A stretch of 5,103 bases of DNA from Planctomycetota bacterium (GTDB lineage Bacteria; Planctomycetota; Phycisphaerae; Phycisphaerales; SM1A02). The notes below the pieces were generated by a model, which did no database searches, was not told where the DNA came from, and saw only the letters and a program-made list of their open reading frames with translations. Made by a program: the position numbers and the translations under genes. Positions within the stretch are counted from its first letter, which is position 1; each line of letters starts with the position of its first letter. Where the stretch lies: positions 1-5,103 of the forward strand of contig JAPUKX010000223.1 of NCBI GenBank assembly GCA_027295435.1. The letters run 5' to 3'. Shown here piece by piece: positions 1 through 5,103 of this stretch.

Positions 1-1
1 G

Positions 2-370
2 CTGGGGTTCAAGGTGCGGCCACTCTCGGATCTCTACAACCTGGCCATGAGCCAGGGGGCCGAGGCCGCCGCGCACGCGTACCGGGCGCGGCAGAACCGC
101 GGCGGCGAGGACGGGCTTCCCAAGGAAGCCGATATCAACCGGGCCGGTTACCTGTTCCTCGCGCTGGGCCGGACCGCCGATGCCATCGCGGTCCTGGCGC
201 TCAACGTCGCGCTCCACCCCGAATCAGCCAACGCTCACGACAGCCTCGGCGAGGCGTACCTGAAGACCGGCGACGTCGAGAAGGCGATCGCCAACTACGA
301 GAAATCGCTGGAGCTCAACCCGCAGAACGCAAACGCCCGGCGCGTGCTTGAGCGCATCCGTAGCGACTGA
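2..370 (+). CDS. TPR-repeat protein, C-terminal part (5' truncated)
   Basis: The reading frame is open from the left edge, so the start is outside the window. The GTG at 14 is probably internal, because the codons before it (LGFK) read smoothly into the protein. The visible 122 residues end in two helix-turn-helix TPR units: one around GYLFLALGRTADAIAVLALN and one around SLGEAYLKTGDVEKAIANYE, closed by SLELNPQNANARRVLERI. This TPR tail (NRxGY, then LNV..HPESANAHDSLGEAY, then YEKSLELNP) is typically found at the C-terminus of secreted or periplasmic serine hydrolases, beta-lactamase-like esterases and alpha/beta hydrolases, where it acts as a protein-interaction or substrate-docking module. 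The catalytic part would lie upstream and cannot be seen, so the enzyme class is unknown. The gene ends at TGA 368-370 with no downstream partner in operon spacing. The TPR call is secure; the parent family is inference. Confidence 0.85.
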   Translation: MGFKVRPLSDLYNLAMSQGAEAAAHAYRARQNRGGEDGLPKEADINRAGYLFLALGRTADAIAVLALNVALHPESANAHDSLGEAYLKTGDVEKAIANYEKSLELNPQNANARRVLERIRSD

Positions 371-508
371 GCGCCGCGTAAGCGCACACCCGGCCGGGTC
401 GCGGGCCCACCTATGATGGATCCATGATAAATGGATCGAACACGAACGCACGGTTATCCACCGGGAAAGTCGGGCGAAGGTCTAATGGGGAGTGTTGGGT
501 GAAGAGAA

Positions 509-546
509 GCTTGGAGGCTTGGGGTTTGGGGCTTGGAGACTTGGGC
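509..546 (+). repeat. G-rich imperfect tandem repeat, unit about CTTGGGG
   Basis: Five imperfect 7-8 base units follow one another: GCTTGGAG, GCTTGGGG, TTTGGGG, CTTGGAGA, CTTGGGC. The strand bias (G and T, almost no C) contrasts with the mixed GC-rich sequence around it. The two adjacent GGGG runs separated by TTT, with further GG/GGG runs nearby, could allow a two- or three-layer G-quadruplex on the + strand. It lies about 120 bases before the uvrA start, where it could be in the leader transcript or in the promoter. No function can be assigned from sequence. Confidence 0.6.
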
Positions 547-619
547 AAGGGCCCCGGCCGATGCGCGCGCGGCTATGATCCCCCACGCGCCGCACGCAAG
601 CTGCGGTTCGCTTTCCCAG

Positions 620-639
620 CCGCGGATGCATTTCCGCGG
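620..639 (+). promoter_or_regulatory. Hairpin in the uvrA 5' leader
   Basis: CCGCGGA at 620-626 pairs perfectly with TCCGCGG at 633-639 across a six-base loop (TGCATT), giving a seven-pair GC-rich stem. It ends 26 bases before the uvrA GTG and 12 bases before the presumed GAGG ribosome-binding site. It could modulate translation or mRNA stability, or be chance pairing, which is common in GC-rich DNA. There is no T-run, so it is not an intrinsic terminator. Confidence 0.35.
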
Positions 640-651
640 GTTGTGCCCTGC

Positions 652-655
652 GAGG
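652..655 (+). promoter_or_regulatory. Weak Shine-Dalgarno for uvrA
   Basis: GAGG lies 10 bases before the GTG at 666. It is short and slightly distant but is the only purine-rich match near the start. The nearby ATG at 658 is out of frame with UvrA, so the site supports GTG as the initiator. Confidence 0.45.
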
Positions 656-665
656 CGATGCACCC

Positions 666-3584
666 GTGAGCGAGCAAAAGTTCATCCGCATCCGCGGGGC
701 CTCCGAGCACAACCTCAAGTCGCTGAATGTGGACATTCCGCGCGACCAGCTGGTCGTGATCACGGGCGTGTCCGGCTCGGGCAAGAGCTCGCTGGCGTTC
801 GACACCATCTTTGCTGAAGGCCAGCGCAAGTACATGGAATCGCTGAGCACCTACGCCCGGCAATTTCTCGATCAATGGCAGAAGCCGGACGTGGAGTCGA
901 TCGAGGGATTGCCGCCGACGATTGCGATCCAACAGCGGACCGGCGGTCACAACCCGCGGTCGACGGTGGCCACGATCACCGAGATCTACGACTACCTGCG
1001 TGTGCTTTTTGCCCGCTGCGGCACGCCGACGTGCTGGGCGGTGGTGGGCGGCACCGCATCGCAGCCGCGGTTCTGCGGCCGGCCCATTTCCGCCACGGCC
1101 GCCACCCAGATCGTCGATGCGCTTCTGAGCTTCGACACCGGCACGCGGCTGATGATCTGCTCGCCGGTGGTTCGCGGCAAGAAGGGCTATCACCGGGAGG
1201 TGATCGAAGGCTTGCAGAAGCACGGGTTTGTTCGAGCCCGCGTCGACGGCCGGATCATCGACATTCGCGAGGTGCTCAAGGAAGGCGGCGACAATCCGCT
1301 GGAGTTGGGCCGATACGAACAACACACCATCGAGGCGGTCGTCGATCGCGTGACCGTCAAGCCGGATGTACGGCAGCGTCTGGCTGATTCGGTGGAGGTG
1401 GCCCTTCGCCTCAGCGACGGGCTGCTGGTCGTGCTCGCCGAAGTATCCGGAAAGTGGACCGAGCACCGCTACAGCGAAAAGCTGGCCTGCAGCGACCATC
1501 CGCAATGCAGCCTTGATGACCTCGCCCCGCGACTGTTCTCGTTCAACTCACCCTACGGAGCATGCCAGCAGTGCGACGGTCTTGGCGTGATCAGCGAGTT
1601 CGATGAAGACCTCATCGTCCCCGACCCGACGATGGGTGTCGCGGACGGCGCGATTGAGCCGTGGCGCCGCAACGGCCGGCGCATGAACATCTATTACGGC
1701 CGGGTGCTGCGCCGCTTCCGCGAGCATGTCGGCGTGTCGCGCAGCAAGCCGTTTGAGCAACTTTCCCCCACCCTGAAGCGGGTCCTGATGCAGGGGACGA
1801 CCGAAGCCGATGAAGCACGGCTCGGATTCAGCTTTGAAGGCGTGGTGCCCAACCTGCGCCGGCGATATGAAAACACCGAAAGCGACTTCATCAAGGAGCG
1901 CATGCGCAGCTACATGACCAACGCCGTCTGCCCGCAATGTCGAGGTCGGCGGCTTCGTCGCGAGGCCCTGCATGTGAAGCTCCCAAGCGAGCGGGCCAAT
2001 GTCAACATTGCTGAGGTGGTCGCGATGACCATCGAGCACGCGATCGACTTCATGGGGAATCTCGATCTGAGCGCGGAGAAGCGGCAGATCGCCGAGCCGA
2101 TCCTTCGGGAGATCGACGCCCGGCTGGGTTTCCTCGCCTCGGTCGGCCTGAATTATCTCACGCTGGATCGCACCGCGGGTACGTTGTCCGCCGGAGAAGC
2201 GCAGCGCATCCGATTAGCCACGCAAGTCGGCTCCGGGCTGGTGGGTGTGTGCTACGTGCTCGACGAGCCCACGATCGGGCTGCATCAGCGCGACAATGAC
2301 CGGCTCATCGCGACCCTTCGGTGCCTCACCGACATCGGCAACACCGTGCTGGTCGTCGAGCACGACGAAGGGATGATTCGTGCTGCCGACCACATCATCG
2401 ACATCGGCCCGGGCCCGGGACAACACGGCGGCTGCATCACCGCCCGGGGATCGTTGGAAGAGATCATTGCCAACGACGATTCGCTTACCGGGGCATACCT
2501 GTCGCGCAAGCGCACGATCGCGACCCCGCCGCAGCGACGCCGGCTCAGCAACTCCAACGCGGTGGTCGTCAAAGGCGCTCGCCAGAACAACCTCCAGTCA
2601 ATCGACGTAGCGTTTCCACTGGGCGGATTCATCTGCGTGACCGGCGTGTCGGGGTCCGGGAAATCCACATTGGTGAACGAGATTCTGTTCAAGGCGGCGA
2701 GAAAGATCGTCCACGGCTCACGCACGGCGCCGGGCGCGCATCGGCGAATCAACGGCCTGGGCAAGATCGATCGGGTCGTGCAGGTGGACCAGTCCCCGAT
2801 CGGGCGAACCCCTCGCTCCAACCCGGCAACCTACACCGGCATCTTTGACGACATCCGCAAGCTGTTCTCGCTCACCAAGGAATCGAAGATACGCGGATAT
2901 GCGCCCGGCCGATTCAGTTTCAACGTCAAGGGTGGTCGGTGCGAAGCGTGCCAGGGCCAGGGCGTCAAGAAGATCGAGATGCACTTCCTGCCCGATCTGT
3001 TCGTCACCTGCGAAGCATGCAAAGGCCGGCGGTATAACCGCGAGACGCTCGAGATCACCTACCGCCACAAAACGATCGCGGACATTCTCGATATGCCCGT
3101 GGAGCAGGCGGTTGATTTCTTCGACGCGCATCGGCGCGTTCTGCGGATGCTCCAATGCCTGCACGACGTCGGCCTGGATTATCTCAAGCTCGGCCAGCCG
3201 TCGACGACACTCTCGGGCGGCGAAGCACAGCGGATCAAACTCGCCAGCGAGCTTGGGCTGATCTCGGCCGGCCATACGCTCTACATGCTCGACGAGCCGA
3301 CCACCGGGTTGCACTTTGCCGATATTCAGAAGCTGCTGGACGTGCTCAGCCGGCTGGCCGATGCCGGCAACACACTCGTGGTGATCGAGCATAATCTCGA
3401 CGTGATCAAGTGTGCGGACTGGATCATTGATCTTGGGCCCGAAGGCGGGGACCGGGGCGGCACGGTGGTTGCCGCCGGCCCACCGGAGCAGATCGTCAAA
3501 GCCAAGCGCAGCCACACCGGCCGATACCTCAAACCATTGCTGGCGAAGCGACGGGCGCCCCCCGCCCTTGCCGTGGCGCGATGA
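666..3584 (+). CDS. uvrA: UvrABC excinuclease subunit A
   Basis: UvrA is the cytoplasmic ATPase that scans DNA as a dimer, recognises bulky lesions and loads UvrB for UvrC incision in nucleotide excision repair. The 972-residue length is slightly above the usual 940 or so. ABC module 1 has Walker A GVSGSGKS (34-41), signature LSAGEAQR (from 507) and Walker B VLDEPTIGLH (531-540). Module 2 has Walker A GVSGSGKS (660-667), signature LSGGEAQR (from 849) and Walker B MLDEPTTGLH (874-883). The first zinc motif is C275-x2-H278 (C281 close by) with C300/C303, a variant of the usual four cysteines. The C-terminal zinc finger is standard: C759/C762 and C782/C785. RTPRSNPATYTG (714-725) and the UvrB-interaction and insertion regions align along the whole length with E. 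coli UvrA as I recall it. The GTG start puts the conserved IRGASEHNLK near residue 8, as expected. The protein ends with a basic tail (KRRAPPALAVAR). No frameshift is visible. A clear SOS box was not found. Confidence 0.97.
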   Translation: MSEQKFIRIRGASEHNLKSLNVDIPRDQLVVITGVSGSGKSSLAFDTIFAEGQRKYMESLSTYARQFLDQWQKPDVESIEGLPPTIAIQQRTGGHNPRSTVATITEIYDYLRVLFARCGTPTCWAVVGGTASQPRFCGRPISATAATQIVDALLSFDTGTRLMICSPVVRGKKGYHREVIEGLQKHGFVRARVDGRIIDIREVLKEGGDNPLELGRYEQHTIEAVVDRVTVKPDVRQRLADSVEVALRLSDGLLVVLAEVSGKWTEHRYSEKLACSDHPQCSLDDLAPRLFSFNSPYGACQQCDGLGVISEFDEDLIVPDPTMGVADGAIEPWRRNGRRMNIYYGRVLRRFREHVGVSRSKPFEQLSPTLKRVLMQGTTEADEARLGFSFEGVVPNLRRRYENTESDFIKERMRSYMTNAVCPQCRGRRLRREALHVKLPSERANVNIAEVVAMTIEHAIDFMGNLDLSAEKRQIAEPILREIDARLGFLASVGLNYLTLDRTAGTLSAGEAQRIRLATQVGSGLVGVCYVLDEPTIGLHQRDNDRLIATLRCLTDIGNTVLVVEHDEGMIRAADHIIDIGPGPGQHGGCITARGSLEEIIANDDSLTGAYLSRKRTIATPPQRRRLSNSNAVVVKGARQNNLQSIDVAFPLGGFICVTGVSGSGKSTLVNEILFKAARKIVHGSRTAPGAHRRINGLGKIDRVVQVDQSPIGRTPRSNPATYTGIFDDIRKLFSLTKESKIRGYAPGRFSFNVKGGRCEACQGQGVKKIEMHFLPDLFVTCEACKGRRYNRETLEITYRHKTIADILDMPVEQAVDFFDAHRRVLRMLQCLHDVGLDYLKLGQPSTTLSGGEAQRIKLASELGLISAGHTLYMLDEPTTGLHFADIQKLLDVLSRLADAGNTLVVIEHNLDVIKCADWIIDLGPEGGDRGGTVVAAGPPEQIVKAKRSHTGRYLKPLLAKRRAPPALAVAR

Positions 3585-3597
3585 GAACGCGGGTCCG

Positions 3598-3615
3598 CGC
3601 CGCGTGGCCGCGGCG
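3598..3615 (+). terminator. GC-rich stem after uvrA, possible terminator
   Basis: CGCCGCG (3598-3604) pairs with CGCGGCG (3609-3615) around a TGGC tetraloop, starting 14 bases after the uvrA stop. The stem is perfect over seven pairs, but no run of T follows, so it is not a canonical intrinsic terminator. It may slow polymerase or protect the 3' end of the transcript. Confidence 0.35.
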
Positions 3616-3617
3616 GC

Positions 3618-3645
3618 TTCACGTCTAGGCACCTATCCTTATAAG
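3618..3645 (+). promoter_or_regulatory. Candidate sigma-70-like promoter for the PRT-hydrolase gene
   Basis: TTCACG (3618-3623, four of six matches to TTGACA) and TATAAG (3640-3645, five of six matches to TATAAT) are separated by 16 bases. They lie in the only AT-rich island (CCTTATAAGATG) between two GC-rich genes. The start codon would follow about 36 bases after the -10 box, a normal leader length. This fits the following gene being transcribed independently of uvrA, but single-sequence promoter calls in GC-rich bacteria are weak. Confidence 0.4.
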
Positions 3646-3667
3646 ATGGTGGAGTTACGCCGGCCGC

Positions 3668-3674
3668 GAGGAGG
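3668..3674 (+). promoter_or_regulatory. Strong Shine-Dalgarno deciding the ATG at 3681
   Basis: GAGGAGG ends six bases before ATG 3681-3683. An in-frame TAA at 3642-3644 and the absence of any start codon between it and 3681 fix this ATG as the initiator. Confidence 0.8.
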
Positions 3675-3680
3675 CAACCC

Positions 3681-5103
3681 ATGCGGTTGTTCAAGGACCG
3701 TCTCGAGGCAGCAAGCGAGCTCGCCCGCGACCTGGCCTTTCTCGCACACCAACAGCCGTTGGTCTTGGGCATTCCCAACTACGGTGTGCCGATCGCGGCA
3801 GTCATTGCCGAAGCTCTCGACGCATCGCTAGACATCTTGTTGATCACAGAGCTGACCTCGCCGCGACCGCCGAAGCAGATCGTGGGCGCGGTCGATGAAC
3901 ACGGGCGGATCTCGATGATCCCATCAGCGGCCCACTTGTATCACCTCACCGCCCGGCAGATGATCGGCCCGGCTCGCGAGGCCTTTGCCGATCTGCAGAG
4001 ACGCCGGGCACGATTCCGAGCGGTATTGCCCGAGACTGATGTTCGGGGTCGCGTGGTGGTGATCGTCGATCACGGCGTGGAGACGGGGGCGACGATGTTG
4101 GCGGCCATCGCCTCGGTGCGAGACCGCGGCGCCGCAAAAGTCATCGCGGCTGCGCCCGCCGGCTGCGGCAAGGCCACCTGGCAATTGCACGAGACGGCCG
4201 ACACCGTGGTGATCCCGCACGCTCCGTCCACGTTCAAGGGCATTGACCATTTCTACGAGGTCTTCGATGAGGTCAGCGACGACCAGGTCGCGGCGACCTT
4301 GCAACGGTGGGCCGCCGACCGCCCCGAGCACCATCGGGGCGTCAAGACGCTCGTGATGCGAGTGGTCAACGAGCAGGATCGGGTCATCCATTGTGAGCTG
4401 GACCTTCCGCCGGGGACCACCCGGGGAAGCGGCCCGTTCCCTGCCGTCATCTTCGCCCACCGTCTCGAAAGCAACGGGGGAAGCCCCCGATCGGTCCCGA
4501 TCAGCCGGCGCCTGGCCAAACGCGGCGTGATCGGCGTGCGAATGGACTTCACCGGTCACGGCCGATCCGAAGGCGCTGTCGAGGACGCGACCGACGAGCG
4601 AATGTTGGCCGATCTGCGCACGGTCTACGAGAACACCAAGGTCCTCCACGAGGTCGATTCCGCCCGAATCGGTCTCAACGGATCGGGGACCGGCGGGATG
4701 ATCGCCCTGCGCTTCGCGGCCCAAGCGCCGGCCGTCGCCGCAATGGTGATTCGAGGCCCGGTATGTGGCGAAGAAATCGAAGCCGCCCATCACGTCAAAG
4801 CGCCGACCCTGCTCATTCACGCCCAGCGCGACACGGCGCTGAGCGAATCCGTGCATGCGTTGGATCAACAGCTCGCCTCTCCTCACCAACTGTTGCAAAT
4901 CCCCGACGCCAGCCGGCTGTTCGGCCGCGAGGCGCAGGGCGATCATCCCGCCGGTCCCCGATCCGTTGAGACCGATCCTGGCGGAATCGACCTCCTGGAG
5001 GACCTTGGTGTTCTCGTAGACCGTGCGCAGATCGGCCAACATTCGCCCGTCAGTCGCGTCCTCGACGGCGCCTTCGGATCGGCCGTGACCGGTGAAGTCC
5101 ATT
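3681..5103 (+). CDS. Phosphoribosyltransferase / dienelactone-hydrolase-like fusion (3' incomplete; frame chimeric after about 4910)
   Basis: The frame is open to the window edge (474 codons, no stop). Residues 1-210 form a type-I PRT fold of the kind that opens with LGIPRGGVP: here GIPNYGVPIAA (30-40), a PRPP-loop counterpart VVVIVDHGVETGAT (125-138) and the closing FKGIDHFYEVFDEVSDDQV (185-203). Residues 220-410 are an alpha/beta hydrolase: beta strand PAVIFAHRLES (254-264), MDFTGHGRSEG (288-298), nucleophile-elbow region IGLNGSGTGGM (330-340) and acid-strand APTLLIHAQRDT (374-385, Asp384 the likely triad acid). PRT plus dienelactone-hydrolase fusions are known in actinobacteria (for example M. 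tuberculosis Rv0571c) and elsewhere; their substrate is unclear. Consensus residues are missing: RGG is NY-G, the second acid of DDG is His131, and the GxSxG serine position is Gly336. From about residue 411 the frame reads the antisense of the protein's own middle, so real hydrolase sequence probably stops near 4910 and the true C-terminus (about 30-40 residues, including the catalytic His) is absent. Confidence 0.85.
   Translation, partial: MRLFKDRLEAASELARDLAFLAHQQPLVLGIPNYGVPIAAVIAEALDASLDILLITELTSPRPPKQIVGAVDEHGRISMIPSAAHLYHLTARQMIGPAREAFADLQRRRARFRAVLPETDVRGRVVVIVDHGVETGATMLAAIASVRDRGAAKVIAAAPAGCGKATWQLHETADTVVIPHAPSTFKGIDHFYEVFDEVSDDQVAATLQRWAADRPEHHRGVKTLVMRVVNEQDRVIHCELDLPPGTTRGSGPFPAVIFAHRLESNGGSPRSVPISRRLAKRGVIGVRMDFTGHGRSEGAVEDATDERMLADLRTVYENTKVLHEVDSARIGLNGSGTGGMIALRFAAQAPAVAAMVIRGPVCGEEIEAAHHVKAPTLLIHAQRDTALSESVHALDQQLASPHQLLQIPDASRLFGREAQGDHPAGPRSVETDPGGIDLLEDLGVLVDRAQIGQHSPVSRVLDGAFGSAVTGEVH
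4541..4733 (+). repeat. Inverted repeat, left arm
   Basis: This arm is the native coding strand of hydrolase residues 288-351. It pairs with 4911-5103 in inverted orientation (position x pairs with 9644 minus x). By hand alignment, 4541-4721 has 7 mismatches in 181 bases without any gap, and the last 12 bases have 4 more. It begins exactly where the right arm meets the window end, so the true repeat may be longer. Confidence 0.93.
4911..5102 (-). pseudogene. Inverted fragment of a second hydrolase allele or paralog
   Basis: Read on the minus strand from 5102, 64 codons match hydrolase residues 288-351 of the + strand gene in the same frame. They run from MDFTGHGRSEG through the elbow GLNGSGTGG to ALRLAAEQPA. 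By hand, 59 of 64 residues agree. The differences relative to the + copy are Glu306 to Gly, His323 to Gln, Phe345 to Leu, Gln348 to Glu and Ala349 to Gln. Similarity stops abruptly at 4911, where the + strand hydrolase sequence takes over. The frame stays open on the minus strand down to 3924, but that extension is only the shadow of the + strand gene. The methionine at 5102 is an internal residue of the family, so this is a fragment and not a gene with its own start. It may be part of a complete gene in reality if the contig end is chimeric. Confidence 0.8.
4911..5103 (-). repeat. Inverted repeat, right arm
   Basis: This is the reverse complement of 4541-4733 with about 94% identity overall (96% over 4923-5103). 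It is separated from the left arm by about 177 bases of single-copy hydrolase sequence (4734-4910). It reaches the last base of the window, which suggests the contig terminates inside the repeat. Confidence 0.93.

Larger units (their letters stand above)
371..665. other. Intergenic region between the TPR gene and uvrA
   Basis: This 295-bp stretch has no convincing gene. Features in order: a perfect 12-bp GC palindrome at 388-399 (ACCCGGCCGGGT), which has no loop and no T-run and so is a poor terminator; a perfect 10-bp palindrome ATGGATCCAT at 416-425; a tandem CGAACA/CGAACG at 437-448; a G-rich repeat at 509-546; and a hairpin at 620-639 just before uvrA. Sequences resembling a sigma-70 -10 box occur at 412-417 and 574-579 (TATGAT) and at 481-486 (TCTAAT). 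None has a recognisable -35 box 16-18 bases upstream, so the uvrA promoter is not assigned. An 81-codon frame (424-669) crosses the region but has low-complexity Gly/Arg composition driven by the repeat. Confidence 0.7.

Noticed and set aside
388..399. 12-bp GC palindrome as terminator of the TPR gene
   Set aside because: There is no loop and no following T-run; short GC palindromes are frequent by chance in this composition.
437..456. Possible LexA/SOS box upstream of uvrA (tandem CGAAC followed by GGTT)
   Set aside because: It matches neither CTGT-N8-ACAG nor GAAC-N4-GTTC with correct spacing; the half-sites are direct, not inverted.
424..669. 81-codon + strand frame whose TGA overlaps the uvrA GTG (GTGA)
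   Set aside because: The overlap looks like translational coupling, but the frame has no ribosome-binding site, runs through the G-rich repeat and has a composition unlike a folded protein.
573..1505. Long minus-strand frame (310 codons) opposite uvrA
   Set aside because: It is the antisense shadow of a strongly conserved + strand gene; its translation is Arg/Ala/Gly-rich without a recognisable fold. The same applies to minus-strand frames at 1548-2039, 2285-2821 and 2718-3632.
3924..4910. Minus-strand frame continuing from the inverted hydrolase fragment (392 codons in total)
   Set aside because: Only the first 64 codons (5102-4911) are hydrolase; the rest is antisense of the PRT-hydrolase gene and its openness reflects GC-rich codon bias.
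4541..5103. Inverted repeats as an invertible switch or transposon ends
   Set aside because: The arms are coding sequence of one gene, no recombinase or transposase is visible, no target duplication is seen, and the right arm is cut by the window end. An artefact or partial duplication explains it better.

Overview
The window looks like the end of a contig from a high-GC bacterium (well over 60% G+C by eye). UvrA aligns well with bacterial UvrA proteins throughout. Its split cysteine pair and the G-rich intergenic repeat make me lean towards Planctomycetota (Phycisphaerae-like). That is a guess from memory, not from a marker gene. All intact genes are on the + strand.

Layout: (1) Bases 2-370 are the 3' end of a TPR-containing protein whose N-terminus lies outside the window. 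(2) Bases 371-665 are a 295-bp non-coding stretch with a G-rich tandem repeat and a small hairpin close to the next start. (3) Bases 666-3584 are a complete uvrA, the damage-recognition ATPase of nucleotide excision repair, with both ABC modules and the zinc motifs in place. (4) Bases 3585-3680 are a short intergenic region with a GC stem, a candidate promoter and a strong Shine-Dalgarno. (5) From 3681 runs a two-domain protein, an N-terminal type-I phosphoribosyltransferase (PRT) fold joined to an alpha/beta hydrolase of the dienelactone hydrolase type. Key catalytic positions in both domains depart from consensus.

The main surprise is at the right end. Bases 4911-5103 are an inverted, about 94% identical copy of 4541-4733, so the last 0.56 kb folds back on itself around a loop of about 177 bases. 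The hydrolase reading frame stays open across the junction, but from about residue 411 it reads the antisense of its own middle and is not real protein. The two arms differ at codon level as diverged alleles or paralogs would, not as random errors would. The simplest explanation is a chimeric contig end (amplification or assembly fold-back between related strains). A real inverted partial duplication is possible.

I see no operon-level functional link between the TPR protein, UvrA and the PRT-hydrolase protein; each has its own leader. I see no CRISPR array, tRNA, rRNA, transposase or defence system.
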